Origin: Sporolactobacillus shoreae | GTDB lineage: Bacteria > Bacillota > Bacilli > Bacillales > Sporolactobacillaceae | NCBI RefSeq assembly: GCF_004684935.1 | Contig: NZ_SRJD01000017.1 | Span: 1-64,000, forward strand | Length of the DNA stretch: 64,000 nt | Direction: 5' to 3' | Notes under the pieces: generated by a model | Database searches by the model: none | Seen by the model: the letters and a program-made list of their open reading frames with translations, nothing else | What the model was told of the DNA's origin: nothing | Shown here: positions 44,296 through 54,163 of the stretch, one piece after another | Layout of the letters: each line of letters begins with the position of its first letter | Numbering within the stretch: the stretch's first letter is position 1 | Position numbers and translations under genes: made by a program

Positions 44296-45183
44296 TCAGT
44301 CTTGTGCTTTGTCCAGTTTATTAGGAGAAGATTTTGGATATGAGAATCCTTCGCCAAATACTTCATGGACATCATTGACTGTCACAAAGGCGTCCGGATC
44401 GATATCCTTAATTAGATTCTTCAACCGGAACACTTCATTATGGCTGACAACACAGTACAGGACGTTCATTTCGCGGCGCGTGAAACCGCCTTTTCCGTCG
44501 ATCAGAGTCACGCTCCTGTTCAGTGAGCTCATAATTTTTTCGGCGATCTCATCACTCTTTCTTGAAAAGATCATGAGTGCCTTCCCCGCATAGGCACCTT
44601 TCTGAATAATGTCAATCATTCTCGAACCGACATAGACCCCAACCAGCGTGTACATCATCTGACGATAATCCAGATAAATAATGGATATGATGATGACCGC
44701 AGCGTCAATGATCAGCATCGTCTTGCTCATCGCCCACCCGTATTTCTTGTGTGTGATACGGGCAACGATATCCGAACCACCCGTTGTTCCGCCATACCGG
44801 AAGATGATGCCGAGTCCGCCGCCGATGAAAACACCCGCGAACAAAGCAGCGAGAAACAAATCATGCGACAGGGAGAAGTTGAAAGTGATCACATGCTGAA
44901 AGATGTATAAGAAGAAGGACAGGGAAAAAGTTCCGATGAGCGTGTAAATAAACTCGTTTCTTCTGAAGAACCGCCACCCTGCAAGGAAAAGTGGAATGTT
45001 CAGGACAATGTTGCTGATCGCCGGATCAAAATGAGGAGGTAGGTTATACAGAATCAGTGTCAGGCCTGTCACTCCACCTTCAGCCAATTGGTTCTTCATG
45101 TTAAAATTAACCAGTCCGAAAGCATAGATAGCTGCTCCGATCAGGATAAAAAGAATGTTTCTTGCTTTTAAATCAAGTTTCAC
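44296..45183 (-). CDS. ypjC: YitT-family membrane protein with DUF2179 domain (YpjC)
   Basis: 295 aa from GTG 45183, seven bases behind AAAGGATG. Five or six membrane segments (NFNMKNQLAEGGVTGLTLIL, GIIFRYGGTTGGSDIVARI) then a cytoplasmic DUF2179 domain (KIMSSLNRSVTLIDGKGGFT, REMNVLYCVVSHNEVFRLKN). Position beside ypjD-dapB matches B. subtilis ypjC, although here it is on the other strand. Function unknown. Confidence 0.88.
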   Translation of the reverse strand: MKLDLKARNILFILIGAAIYAFGLVNFNMKNQLAEGGVTGLTLILYNLPPHFDPAISNIVLNIPLFLAGWRFFRRNEFIYTLIGTFSLSFFLYIFQHVITFNFSLSHDLFLAALFAGVFIGGGLGIIFRYGGTTGGSDIVARITHKKYGWAMSKTMLIIDAAVIIISIIYLDYRQMMYTLVGVYVGSRMIDIIQKGAYAGKALMIFSRKSDEIAEKIMSSLNRSVTLIDGKGGFTRREMNVLYCVVSHNEVFRLKNLIKDIDPDAFVTVNDVHEVFGEGFSYPKSSPNKLDKAQD

Positions 45184-45421
45184 TGTGCCACATCCTTTAG
45201 AACGTATACGCAATCTATATCATAAGCGTATGATCAGAATCCTTCAATAAGGTAATTTGCAGACTGTTGTGGTTTATGCCGGATAACAGCGTTTTCACCT
45301 CTGTCAAACAGTGGTATGATATTTTTGTGTCTGGTTTTTACAAAGTATTTGTTATGTTTCTTAAACAGTATTGACAAAATCTGAACAGAGATCATGGCCT
45401 TACCGGATTGGAGAATTTAAA

Positions 45422-45760
45422 TTGAGCGAAAAAACAATGGAAAAGATGCAGAAGGACGTTGATGATTACATCGGCCAGTTTAAAGAAGGTTATTTTTCCC
45501 CACTGGCTCTGACCGCACGGCTGACAGAGGAACTTGGGGAACTAGCCAGAGAAATCAACCATTATTATGGGGAGAAGAAAAAGAAGTCTACAGAATCCGC
45601 AAAAACGGTTGAAGAGGAAATGGGGGATCTACTGTTTGTTGTGATCTGCATGGCAAACAGTTTACATATTGATCTGGGATCGGCGCTTGACCGCGTATTG
45701 GACAAGTTCAGTACGCGTGACAAAGACCGCTGGACAAAAAAGGATGAAGGAGAAAGATAA
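45422..45760 (+). CDS. ypjD: MazG-type nucleotide pyrophosphohydrolase (YpjD)
   Basis: 112 aa from TTG 45422, six bases behind TTGGAGAA; an earlier in-frame TTG at 45371 would add 17 residues not present in relatives. MazG metal-binding helix pair: LTARLTEELGELAREINH and VEEEMGDLLFVVICMANSL. Likely hydrolyses a nucleoside triphosphate to the monophosphate plus pyrophosphate, as a cleanup enzyme. First gene of the block that continues with dapB, three bases downstream. Confidence 0.9.
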   Translation: MSEKTMEKMQKDVDDYIGQFKEGYFSPLALTARLTEELGELAREINHYYGEKKKKSTESAKTVEEEMGDLLFVVICMANSLHIDLGSALDRVLDKFSTRDKDRWTKKDEGER

Positions 45761-45762
45761 AT

Positions 45763-46572
45763 ATGGACGAAACGAAAAAAATCAGGATTGTGGTTGCAGG
45801 CCCTAGGGGCAGAATGGGAGCTGAGACCATCCGCATGATTCACAGGACACCTGAATTTTCTCTGTCCGCAGCAGTCGATGACGGCAACGACAGCGCAAAT
45901 GTCGGCGACCTGCTCGGTATTTCCGGACTGAATGCGCGCGTCTATTCAGACATTGAAGATTGCCTGTCCGCAGAACAGCCGGATGTGCTGATTGACTTTA
46001 CAAATCCCGAAGCCGGTAAAAAGAATCTTCAGGCTGCCATTGACTTCGGTGTCCGTCCTGTCATCGGAACTTCCGGTTTCTCAAACGAAGAAGTTGCAGA
46101 TTATCAGAAACAGATGGGTGAAAAAAAATTGGGCGGCATCATCGCACCTAATTTCGCTATTGGTGCCGTCCTCGTGATGAAATTCAGCCAGATGGCAGCT
46201 AAATACTTTCCGGATGTCGAAATTATTGAAATGCATCATGATGGGAAAAAGGATGCGCCATCCGGAACTGCGGTCAAGACGGCCGAACTGATTGAAAAAA
46301 CAAGAAAGCCGAAAAAACAGGGTGCACCTGATGAAAAAGAAACCCTGCAGGGGGCGCGAGGAGCAGATTTCGACGGAATGCGTATCCACAGCGTACGACT
46401 GCCAGGCCTTGTTGCCCATCAAGAAGTCCTTTTCGGGAGCAAGGGCGAATTGCTGACGTTACGGCATGATTCTATGGACCGCGCGTCTTTCATGACGGGC
46501 GTCGCCTACTCAGTGCGCACAGCGATGTCTCTTGAGACACTGGTTTACGGTCTGGAGAATATTCTGGATTAA
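45763..46572 (+). CDS. dapB: 4-hydroxy-tetrahydrodipicolinate reductase
   Basis: NAD(P)H-dependent step of lysine/diaminopimelate synthesis. 269 aa. Nucleotide-binding loop AGPRGRMGAETIRMI, signature EIIEMHHDGKKDAPSGTA and the second site GTSGFSNEE. Good site AGGAGAAAG before the ATG. Conserved order ypjD-dapB-mgsA. Confidence 0.96.
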   Translation: MDETKKIRIVVAGPRGRMGAETIRMIHRTPEFSLSAAVDDGNDSANVGDLLGISGLNARVYSDIEDCLSAEQPDVLIDFTNPEAGKKNLQAAIDFGVRPVIGTSGFSNEEVADYQKQMGEKKLGGIIAPNFAIGAVLVMKFSQMAAKYFPDVEIIEMHHDGKKDAPSGTAVKTAELIEKTRKPKKQGAPDEKETLQGARGADFDGMRIHSVRLPGLVAHQEVLFGSKGELLTLRHDSMDRASFMTGVAYSVRTAMSLETLVYGLENILD

Positions 46573-46613
46573 CCGCTTCAAAGCAATCACTTTTTTGAAA
46601 AGAGGGATGGCCA

Positions 46614-47030
46614 GTGAAGATTGCATTGATCGCTCATGATAAGAAAAAACCTGAGATGGTTCAGTTTGCGACGGCGTATCAATCTGTTCTTGCAAAGCAC
46701 GAGCTTTATGCGACAGGGACAACCGGGTTGAAAGTTTCGGAAGCCACCGGATTAAAAGTGCACCGGTTTCAATCCGGTCCGCTCGGGGGTGATCAGCAGA
46801 TCGGAGCGATGATCGCCTCAAATGAGATGGATCTCGTGATTTTTCTCCGCGATCCGTTGACGGCACAGCCGCACGAACCGGATGTCAATGCGCTTTTGAG
46901 GCTCGGCGATGTATACCGGATTCCGCTCGCAACCAACCTGGCGTCGGCTGAAATCATGATGCATGCTTTGAAGCGCGGTGAATTTCACTGGCGCGAGCTG
47001 ATCCGCTCCAACAAGAATGAGCGGCGATAA
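46614..47030 (+). CDS. mgsA: Methylglyoxal synthase
   Basis: Converts dihydroxyacetone phosphate to methylglyoxal and phosphate, a phosphate-relieving bypass of glycolysis. 138 aa from GTG 46614. Phosphate loop [20 protein letters not shown] and the catalytic Asp region [20 protein letters not shown]. Directly followed by cca; the two bacillithiol genes that sit between them in B. subtilis (bshB1, bshA) are absent. Confidence 0.96.
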   Translation: MKIALIAHDKKKPEMVQFATAYQSVLAKHELYATGTTGLKVSEATGLKVHRFQSGPLGGDQQIGAMIASNEMDLVIFLRDPLTAQPHEPDVNALLRLGDVYRIPLATNLASAEIMMHALKRGEFHWRELIRSNKNERR

Positions 47031-47070
47031 ACGATCAGGTAATCTTGCGGTTATTAATGAGGTGTCATGC

Positions 47071-48288
47071 ATGAGATTTCCTTTTGATAAAGCAACCCCT
47101 ATTCTGGACAGGCTGAATGAAAATGGCTTCGAAGCCTACGTTGTTGGCGGAGCGGTCCGTGATTATTTACTCGGGCGACCTATTCATGATATAGATATTA
47201 CCACCTCAGCACATCCGGATGAGGTCGTTACGCTCTTTCAGCGAACCATACCGGTCGGCCTGCAGCATGGAACCGTAGCTGTCCTTTTAAACGGCAGAAG
47301 TTTTGAGGTGACTACATTCCGGTCCGAGAATGGCTATGATGATTTTCGCCACCCGAATCAGGTGACATTTGAAACGTCACTTGATAAGGATTTGATGCGC
47401 CGTGATTTTACGATCAACGCGCTAGCAATGGATCGGACAGGCAAAGTGATTGATCTGTTCGGCGGGCAAGACGACATGAAATTGAAGCACCTGCGGACGG
47501 TGGGCATTGCAGAGGAACGGATTACTGAGGATCCGCTCCGGATGATGCGAGGCATCCGATTTGTTTCTGAACTCGGCTTCTCACTCGGTGAAGATGAACG
47601 GGAAGCGTTCAGCAAGAAATCTGTATTGCTAAAAAAAATCTCCGTTGAACGGATTGATCAGGAAATGAACAAGCTGCTTGCCGGTGCCACGGTCAGTGAT
47701 GCTCTCCGGTTACTCTTCAACACGGGATGCAGCAGGGCGCTCCCGCTGCTGGACAAAACTGTCGCACGTGAGGAGCTTTTTTCGGTCCGCTTTGACCTGC
47801 TGAAATCCGAAGGGGAGCGCTGGGCGGCTTTTCTTAGAACACTCGGCATGACGGATATCTCCACTTTTTCCAGTGCATGGAAGTGGCCGGTCTCACGAAA
47901 AAAAAGCGTCGGTCTGCTCTTAAAATATGAGGGTAATTACAAGCTTTTAAACTGGGATAAGTTTTCTGTCTACTCTTCTGGTCCTGAGCTTGCCCATTCC
48001 GTTGAGCGTCTGGAGGCCGCACTCGGTAAAACGTCCGTTGAAGGGCTGGAGCGAAAAGAACGGCTGATCGACCGTCTGTGGCAAGACTGTCCGATACGTA
48101 GCAGAAGTGAACTGCCCGTTTCCGGACACAACCTGATCCGGTGGTCTGGCAAAGAACCGGGTCCGTGGCTGTCAGCGGCTATCGAACAACTTGAAAAAGA
48201 AGTGGTGACCGGCAAAGTTCCTAATGAGCAGGAGGGAATTAAAAGGTGGTTCATGGCTTGGCAGGAAAAACAAAAAAATCAATTTTAA
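47071..48288 (+). CDS. cca: CCA-adding tRNA nucleotidyltransferase
   Basis: Adds or repairs the 3' CCA end of tRNAs. 405 aa from ATG 47071 behind TGAGGTG; the frame is open to 47017 but that overlaps mgsA. Class II motifs: YVVGGAVRDYLLGRPIHDID with the metal-binding Asp pair, MRRDFTINALAMDRTG, and ITEDPLRMMRGIRFVSELGF. The 3' end overlaps birA by 43 bases. Confidence 0.96.
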   Translation: MRFPFDKATPILDRLNENGFEAYVVGGAVRDYLLGRPIHDIDITTSAHPDEVVTLFQRTIPVGLQHGTVAVLLNGRSFEVTTFRSENGYDDFRHPNQVTFETSLDKDLMRRDFTINALAMDRTGKVIDLFGGQDDMKLKHLRTVGIAEERITEDPLRMMRGIRFVSELGFSLGEDEREAFSKKSVLLKKISVERIDQEMNKLLAGATVSDALRLLFNTGCSRALPLLDKTVAREELFSVRFDLLKSEGERWAAFLRTLGMTDISTFSSAWKWPVSRKKSVGLLLKYEGNYKLLNWDKFSVYSSGPELAHSVERLEAALGKTSVEGLERKERLIDRLWQDCPIRSRSELPVSGHNLIRWSGKEPGPWLSAAIEQLEKEVVTGKVPNEQEGIKRWFMAWQEKQKNQF

Positions 48289-49241
48289 AAATGCTTTACG
48301 AAAACAGGGACTCTTTTCTTTCAGGACAGAAGATTTCTGAAACATTAGGCTGTTCGCGAACGGCGGTCTGGAAACATATCCGTGAACTACAAGATCAAGG
48401 TTTTCTTATCGAAGCGGTTCAGAAAAGCGGCTATAGACTGACCGCCGCGCCTTCGGGATTAAACGAGGCAGCTCTATCATCAGGGCTGGAGACAAAATCA
48501 GTCGGACGACACATCTGTTTCTACGATACAATCGGTTCGACCCAGAAGGAAGCGCTCCGGCTTGCGGATGAAGGCGCGGAAGATGGAACACTGGTCATCA
48601 CGAATCAGCAGATTGCCGGCCGCGGGCGTCTGGGGCATACTTGGCAGTCAGAGCGCGGAGTGAACATCGCCATGAGTATGATTCTGAGGCCCAGTCTCCC
48701 TATTGAAAAAACACCTCAGATGACGCTGCTGACCGCAGTCGCCGCTGTGAAAGTTATCGAGGATACCACAGGCCTGTCCTGTGGTATCAAATGGCCCAAT
48801 GATATTTTATATGAAGGCCGGAAACTTGTCGGAATCCTTACGGAACTTCAGGCGGAGGCAACCTTCGTCAAGGCCGTTGTGATCGGTATCGGGATGAATG
48901 TCAATACTGAGGAAAGTAGCTTCCCTGAAGAATTGAAATCTAAAGCTTCTTCACTCCGGGCAATCACCGGAGTGAAATATAACCTCGCAGAATTCGTTCA
49001 GTCTTTTCTGCAAACGTTTGAAAGACTCTATGAACTTTTTCTTGAGGAAGGCTTCTCAGCGATTAAACCCTTGTGGGAAATGCATGCGATCAGCCTTGGG
49101 AAACAAATCAGGGTGCGCCAGCCGGGCGGGAAAGTGCTTGAAGGGACCGCGCTTGGGATCAATGATGAGGGTGTACTTTTGCTCAAAGACGGCAAAGGAC
49201 ACGTTTCCAGGGTATACTCGGCAGACATCGAATGGTCCTGA
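48246..49241 (+). CDS. birA: Biotin-protein ligase and biotin operon repressor
   Basis: 331 aa bifunctional BirA. N-terminal winged helix (ISETLGCSRTAVWKHIRELQ) represses biotin genes when loaded with biotinyl-AMP; the catalytic domain has the ligase motif GRGRLGHTWQS and CGIKWPNDILYEGRKLVGIL; SH3-like C-terminal domain after about residue 280. GTG 48246 has AGGAGGG nine bases upstream, inside the end of cca, so translation is probably coupled. Confidence 0.95.
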   Translation: MVHGLAGKTKKSILKMLYENRDSFLSGQKISETLGCSRTAVWKHIRELQDQGFLIEAVQKSGYRLTAAPSGLNEAALSSGLETKSVGRHICFYDTIGSTQKEALRLADEGAEDGTLVITNQQIAGRGRLGHTWQSERGVNIAMSMILRPSLPIEKTPQMTLLTAVAAVKVIEDTTGLSCGIKWPNDILYEGRKLVGILTELQAEATFVKAVVIGIGMNVNTEESSFPEELKSKASSLRAITGVKYNLAEFVQSFLQTFERLYELFLEEGFSAIKPLWEMHAISLGKQIRVRQPGGKVLEGTALGINDEGVLLLKDGKGHVSRVYSADIEWS

Positions 49242-49304
49242 AACAGCAATAGACGAGATTCCAACAATAGAGAGTTTGTATACAGCGAAATCTACCGCTT
49301 CTTT

Positions 49305-49516
49305 TGCTATAATAATAGTTGCTTTATGGTCAGACTTTTATAGACGGGCCGCATTTCTTTCTGAGAAAGCGGCACCCGTAAAGTTTACGGCCTGATGGCG
49401 ACGATAAAACTGAAGTCCGCTATGATCCTCGCAAGGGACATAGACGGAGGATCGGCGACGCTGCAAGCTGTGCGCCGGACCGGACCTTCTCCGGACCATA
49501 AATTGGAGGAGCACAA
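49305..49516 (+). ncRNA. Structured leader upstream of panC, candidate pan-motif RNA
   Basis: An extended -10 box (TGCTATAAT, 49305-49313) opens a leader of nearly 200 bases with no ORF. It can fold into a strong hairpin at 49344-49379 (ACGGG-CCGC-TTTCT paired with AGAAA-GCGG-CCCGT) and a second with arms GATCCTC (49424-49430) and GAGGATC (49447-49453). CTTCTCC (49486-49492) is complementary to the panC ribosome binding site GGAGGAG (49505-49511), so translation could be switched. A conserved pan RNA motif is known before pan operons in Firmicutes; identity with it is inferred from position. Confidence 0.45.
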
Positions 49517-50431
49517 ATGGATAAGATGACGGCCAAGGGGATAAAACGCATTTCATCTCCAGCGGAAATGACCCGGTACGTGGTGGAGCAAAAGCAAGAA
49601 GGAAAAACAGTCGGTTATGTGCCGACGATGGGTTCCCTTCACGAAGGGCATTTATCGCTTTTTAAGAAGGCAAGGGAAAATTCGGATTGTGTCATTGCCA
49701 GCGTTTTTGTCAATCCAACACAATTTGGTGAGAGGGACGACTACATCAACTATCCGAAAAATATTGAAAGGGATGCCGGCCTCGCTGAAAGCGCGGGAGT
49801 TGACGCTCTATTTATTCCCGAAGAATCAGCAATTTATCCGAATGGGTCGGATATTACGGTTAAAGTTCATTCAAAAACCGATGTGCTCTGCGGCAAAAGC
49901 AGACCTGGCCATTTTGACGGCGTGGCGACCGTGTTGATAAAATTATTTAACATTGTCAAGCCGGATACTGCCTATTTCGGAATGAAGGATGCCCAGCAGG
50001 TAGCCATTGTTACAAGCCTTGTTCGATCCTTTCACTTCCCAGTAAAACTGGTCGCCTGCCCGATTGTCAGAGAAGCCGACGGACTCGCGAAAAGCTCACG
50101 GAATGTCCGTCTCTCCGTTGAAGAAAGAAAAGAGGCGCCTGAACTTTTTAAAGGCCTTCAAGCCGGCCTGAGAGGAGCAAAGCTGGGCGAAACACGCTTC
50201 GATCAGCTTATTGCTACTGTCAAAGCCTATTATGCGAAACATCTGACACTTGGGAAAATTGATTATGTCGATGTGCTGAATTATCCCGATCTTAGAAGAT
50301 CAGGTACTTTGCTGAGCGGACGTTTCATCATAGCCTGTGCGGTCAGATATCAAAACGCCCGACTGATTGACAACATCACTTCAGACACTGAACTGTTCAC
50401 CACTGTATCGGAGGCGGATGAGTCATGCTAA
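49517..50431 (+). CDS. panC: Pantoate--beta-alanine ligase (pantothenate synthetase)
   Basis: ATP-dependent joining of pantoate and beta-alanine. 304 aa. HIGH-type motif [19 protein letters not shown], the loop [20 protein letters not shown] and the KMSKS-like loop [14 protein letters not shown] with GGAGGAG before it. Overlaps panD by 7 bases. The panB gene, which precedes panC in Bacillus, is missing; a structured leader takes its place. Confidence 0.96.
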   Translation: MDKMTAKGIKRISSPAEMTRYVVEQKQEGKTVGYVPTMGSLHEGHLSLFKKARENSDCVIASVFVNPTQFGERDDYINYPKNIERDAGLAESAGVDALFIPEESAIYPNGSDITVKVHSKTDVLCGKSRPGHFDGVATVLIKLFNIVKPDTAYFGMKDAQQVAIVTSLVRSFHFPVKLVACPIVREADGLAKSSRNVRLSVEERKEAPELFKGLQAGLRGAKLGETRFDQLIATVKAYYAKHLTLGKIDYVDVLNYPDLRRSGTLLSGRFIIACAVRYQNARLIDNITSDTELFTTVSEADESC

Positions 50432-50808
50432 GACCTTTTCTGAGGTGTAAAATCCACCGTGCCACTGTGACGGATGCCAATTTAAACTACGTCGGCAGTA
50501 TTACGATTGATGAAGCTATTCTAAAATCGGTTGATCTGCTGCCCTATGAAAAAGTGCAGATCGTCAATAATAACAACGGTGCAAGGCTAGAAACGTACAT
50601 CATTCCGGGACCAGCCGAGTCCGGTGTCATTTGCCTGAATGGTGCCGCGGCACGGTTAGCACAAAAAGGCGATGTCGTGATTATCATGGCTTACGCGCTG
50701 ATGGATGATGAAGAGCGGGCGAATCTCGTGCCCAGAGTTGCGCTGCTTGATGACCGGAATCACATCGTAAAGCTGTTAAATGGTGAAAAACCTTTTACCG
50801 TTCTGTAA
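50425..50808 (+). CDS. panD: Aspartate 1-decarboxylase
   Basis: Pyruvoyl enzyme that makes beta-alanine for panC. 127 aa. Self-cleavage between Gly24 and Ser25 in NYVGSITID; other conserved parts are [15 protein letters not shown] and [15 protein letters not shown]. Coupled to panC by overlap. In B. subtilis the next gene is dinG; here it is absent and ypmB follows. Confidence 0.96.
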   Translation: MLRPFLRCKIHRATVTDANLNYVGSITIDEAILKSVDLLPYEKVQIVNNNNGARLETYIIPGPAESGVICLNGAAARLAQKGDVVIIMAYALMDDEERANLVPRVALLDDRNHIVKLLNGEKPFTVL

Positions 50809-50944
50809 TTCAATAGATTCGGCCTTGCTTTTATTGGCCTTTATGTTTACGATTAGTTTGCTCGGAATATGTGGGAAGCGCGGGTATCAGAGAGTTCGCC
50901 TCGCCACCCTGCATGTACATAAAAATGAGTTTTAGGGTGATCAC

Positions 50945-51427
50945 TTGAAAAATTGGATTATCGCGGGCGTTCTTACCGTGCTCGTGTTGGCCGGCTTCGG
51001 ATCCTGGTATCTGTACAAGAGCAATATGGATTTAAGCAACCGCGCTGCCCAGGCAGCTGCCGCGAAAGCGAGACAGCATTATCAGATTCAGAAAGTGGAT
51101 ACAGTGGCTTCTTATTCCGGGACAGAGTCTTATGAAGTGGTTAAAGGCGTCAGAAATGGCATTCAGATGTACATATGGGTGCCTGACCGACCTAATAAAG
51201 CAAAATATATTGTCCGTGCTGTTAAAAACGGGATTACGGGCAGTCAGGCGCTCCAGAAACTCGCCGGACTCAATCTTGATGTGAACAAGATTATTTCGGT
51301 TCGTCTGGGAGCCATTCAGAACAATCCGGTCTGGGAAATCACTTTTACCAATAAACAAAACAATTACAATTATGTCTCTTTTTATTTTGACAATGGGAAG
51401 GAAGCTCAGCGGATCCTCAATATCTAA
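50945..51427 (+). CDS. ypmB: YpmB-like exported protein (DUF5590/PepSY-like)
   Basis: 160 aa, TTG start at 50945 behind AGGGTGATC. One N-terminal membrane segment (IIAGVLTVLVLAGFGSWYLY), then two PepSY-like repeats outside the cell (the second with LNLDVNKIISVRLGAIQNNP and VWEITFTNKQNNYNYVSFYF). Its place before aspB-asnS matches B. subtilis ypmB. Role unknown; PepSY domains often inhibit proteases or bind cell-wall material. Confidence 0.85.
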   Translation: MKNWIIAGVLTVLVLAGFGSWYLYKSNMDLSNRAAQAAAAKARQHYQIQKVDTVASYSGTESYEVVKGVRNGIQMYIWVPDRPNKAKYIVRAVKNGITGSQALQKLAGLNLDVNKIISVRLGAIQNNPVWEITFTNKQNNYNYVSFYFDNGKEAQRILNI

Positions 51428-51475
51428 ATCCAAGGTTGAGAAATTTATTTCAGTGATTCATTCAAAGGGGGAATA

Positions 51476-52663
51476 ATGATGCAGTTAGCAGAACGAGTGT
51501 CAACAATCACGCCTTCGAGTACATTAGCGATTACTGCGAAGGCCGGTGAGCTGGCGGCTCAGGGCTTCGACGTGATCGGACTCGGAGCCGGGCAGCCCGA
51601 TTTCAACACACCTGACTTTATTATTGAAGCAGCCCTGAAAGCCGTTAAGGCTGGCCATACAAAATATACTCCGACTGCCGGACTACCCGAACTAAAACAG
51701 GCGATTATTGCCAAGCTGAAACGTGACCAAGGTTTTGATTACACACCTTCGGAAATTATCGTTGGAAATGGAGCAAAACATGTTCTTTACTTGCTCTTCC
51801 AGGCACTTCTTAATCCCGGCGATGAAGTCATCATACCGGCTCCTTATTGGGTCAGCTATCCGGAACAGGTGAAGCTGGCCGGGGGCGTGCCCGTGTCCAT
51901 TGCAACAACTCAAGAGCAGCAGTTTAAAATTACAGCCGCCGATCTGGAAAAAGCTGCGACTTCTAGAACAAAAGCGCTGATCCTTAACTCACCCAGCAAT
52001 CCGACGGGGATGATTTATAAAAAAGAAGACCTTGTTCCGATTGCTGACTTCTGCCTGAAGCATGATATTCTGATCATTTCAGATGAAATTTATGAAAAAT
52101 TGATTTATAACGGTCATTCATTTTTCTCGATCGCCCAGCTGTCAGATGAAGTAAAAGAACAGACAATTATTATAAACGGTGTTTCAAAATCACACGCTAT
52201 GACTGGTTGGCGGATCGGGTATGCGGCCGGAAATGCAAGGCTGATTCAGGCGATGACCAATGTCGCTAGCCACAGCACGTCCAATCCGGCATCCGTCTCT
52301 CAGTATGCTGCGATAGCAGCGTACAATGGCCCGCAGGAAAGTGTTGAAGAGATGCGGGAGGCTTTTGAAAAAAGGCTGAATACAGTCTACACCCGTCTTG
52401 TGACTCTTCCCGGTGTCAGCTGTGTCAAGCCTCAGGGTGCCTTTTACCTCTTCCCGAACATTCAGAGAGCAAGCGATGCCTGCGGATTCAGTGATGTTTC
52501 CGCGTGGGTCGCAGCGCTTCTCGATGAAGAAAAGGTGGCTGTCGTTCCGGGAGCGGGCTTCGGCGCGCCGGAACACATTCGGCTGTCCTACGCGACTTCA
52601 TTGGAAAAATTTGAGGGTGCACTCGACCGAATTGAGCATTTTATTAAAAAACATACAAATTAA
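51476..52663 (+). CDS. aspB: Aspartate/aromatic-type aminotransferase (AspB)
   Basis: PLP-dependent class I aminotransferase, subgroup Ib, 395 aa. GLGAGQPDFNTPDFIIEAA near the N-terminus, NSPSNPTGMIYKKEDL, PLP lysine in NGVSKSHAMTGWRIGYAAGN, and the substrate Arg in PEHIRLSYATS. Makes aspartate from oxaloacetate and glutamate. Start at one of two ATG codons behind AAAGGGGGA. Followed by asnS, as in Bacillus. Confidence 0.93.
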   Translation: MMQLAERVSTITPSSTLAITAKAGELAAQGFDVIGLGAGQPDFNTPDFIIEAALKAVKAGHTKYTPTAGLPELKQAIIAKLKRDQGFDYTPSEIIVGNGAKHVLYLLFQALLNPGDEVIIPAPYWVSYPEQVKLAGGVPVSIATTQEQQFKITAADLEKAATSRTKALILNSPSNPTGMIYKKEDLVPIADFCLKHDILIISDEIYEKLIYNGHSFFSIAQLSDEVKEQTIIINGVSKSHAMTGWRIGYAAGNARLIQAMTNVASHSTSNPASVSQYAAIAAYNGPQESVEEMREAFEKRLNTVYTRLVTLPGVSCVKPQGAFYLFPNIQRASDACGFSDVSAWVAALLDEEKVAVVPGAGFGAPEHIRLSYATSLEKFEGALDRIEHFIKKHTN

Positions 52664-52699
52664 GTAGCTTTACGTTCAGAATCAGGGGGTCATTGAAGC

Positions 52700-53992
52700 A
52701 TGAAAGCAACAATTTCGGAAGTGAGCAAGCACGTCGGTGGCGAAGTAACCATTGGCGCATGGCTGGCAAATAAGCGGTCAAGTGGAAAGATTCAGTTTTT
52801 GGAACTGCGCGATGGAACGGGATTTATCCAGGGCGTTGTCCTGAAAAACGAAGTCAATGAGAAAGACTGGGAGGAAGCAAAGGAACTGACGCAGGAAAGT
52901 TCTCTCTATGTCACCGGAACGGTCAGGGAGGATAAACGCGCCCCATCAGGCTATGAGCTTACTGTTTCTTCTGTAGAAACTATCCAACTGGCTCATGACT
53001 ATCCGATCACACCAAAAGAGCATGGGGTGGAATTTCTGATGGATCACCGTCACCTCTGGCTCAGATCCAGTCGCCAGCACGCGATCCTCAGAATTCGTAA
53101 TGAAGTGATCAAAGCGACTTATGACTTTTTTAATGACCATGATTTCATCAAAGTAGATCCTCCGATACTGACCGGCAGTTCTGCTGAAGGAACCACTGAT
53201 CTTTTTCACACAAAATATTTTGACCGCGATGCCTATCTCTCACAGAGCGGGCAGCTTTATATGGAAGCAGCTGCCATGGCCTTTGGCAAAGTATTCTCGT
53301 TTGGTCCGGCTTTTCGGGCGGAAAAATCTAAGACAAGGCGCCATCTGATCGAGTTTTGGATGATTGAACCGGAGATGGCTTTCTGCGATCATGAAGAGAG
53401 TCTTAAAATTCAGGAGAACTATATTTCCTATCTTGTCCAGCGAGTACTGGAAAACTGCGGATCCGAGCTTAAGGCGATTGGCAGGGACACATCCAGACTG
53501 GAGAAAATTAAAGCACCTTTCCCGAGAATCAGCTATGATCAGGCAATTGAATTTTTAAAGGAACAGGGTTTTGATGATATCGAATGGGGCGACGATTTCG
53601 GGTCTCCGCATGAGACGGCCATTGCCGAGCATTTCGATGTACCTGTATTTGTGACAGAATACCCGACAAAAGTAAAAGCATTTTATATGAAACCCGTTCC
53701 TGGAAGAGAGGAAGTCGTCCTATGCGCCGATCTTCTCGCCCCGGAAGGATACGGGGAAATTATTGGCGGAAGTCAGAGAATCGATGATCTGGATCTGATG
53801 AAAGAACGCTATGAACAGTATCATCTGACTGATCCGTCCTATGAGTGGTATTTGGAGCTGCGCCGATATGGATCCGTCCCGCATTCTGGATTTGGGCTTG
53901 GCCTTGAAAGAGCGATTGCGTGGATTTGCGGACTGGAGCACATTCGTGAAGCGATTCCGTTCCCAAGACTTCTGAACCGCATCTATCCGTGA
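52700..53992 (+). CDS. asnS: Asparaginyl-tRNA synthetase
   Basis: Class IIb synthetase charging tRNA(Asn). 430 aa. N-terminal OB-fold anticodon domain ([20 protein letters not shown]), motif 2 [20 protein letters not shown] and motif 3 [20 protein letters not shown]. Site CAGGGGG before the ATG. No T-box leader is seen in front of it. Confidence 0.96.
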   Translation: MKATISEVSKHVGGEVTIGAWLANKRSSGKIQFLELRDGTGFIQGVVLKNEVNEKDWEEAKELTQESSLYVTGTVREDKRAPSGYELTVSSVETIQLAHDYPITPKEHGVEFLMDHRHLWLRSSRQHAILRIRNEVIKATYDFFNDHDFIKVDPPILTGSSAEGTTDLFHTKYFDRDAYLSQSGQLYMEAAAMAFGKVFSFGPAFRAEKSKTRRHLIEFWMIEPEMAFCDHEESLKIQENYISYLVQRVLENCGSELKAIGRDTSRLEKIKAPFPRISYDQAIEFLKEQGFDDIEWGDDFGSPHETAIAEHFDVPVFVTEYPTKVKAFYMKPVPGREEVVLCADLLAPEGYGEIIGGSQRIDDLDLMKERYEQYHLTDPSYEWYLELRRYGSVPHSGFGLGLERAIAWICGLEHIREAIPFPRLLNRIYP

Positions 53993-54035
53993 TTTTGTGA
54001 TCCCAATGAAACCAGCGTTAATGATTTTCTGCAGC

Positions 54036-54060
54036 GAGTCGGGTGAGTCCCGGCTTTTTG
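54036..54060 (+). terminator. Terminator of aspB-asnS
   Basis: AGTCGGG with CCCGGCT (one G-U), 5-base loop, five T. Confidence 0.75.
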
Positions 54061-54163
54061 TATCTCTATATCTTGGAACACTTGTTCCTTTTTTTAATCA
54101 TTAATGGCTCTTTAAACTTTTATAGTCCGAAGTCATGTTATAATAACGAAGAGGTGTCGGACC

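Noticed and set aside
52664-52699. T-box leader before asnS
   Set aside because: The gap to aspB is only 36 bases, with no room for a T-box structure.
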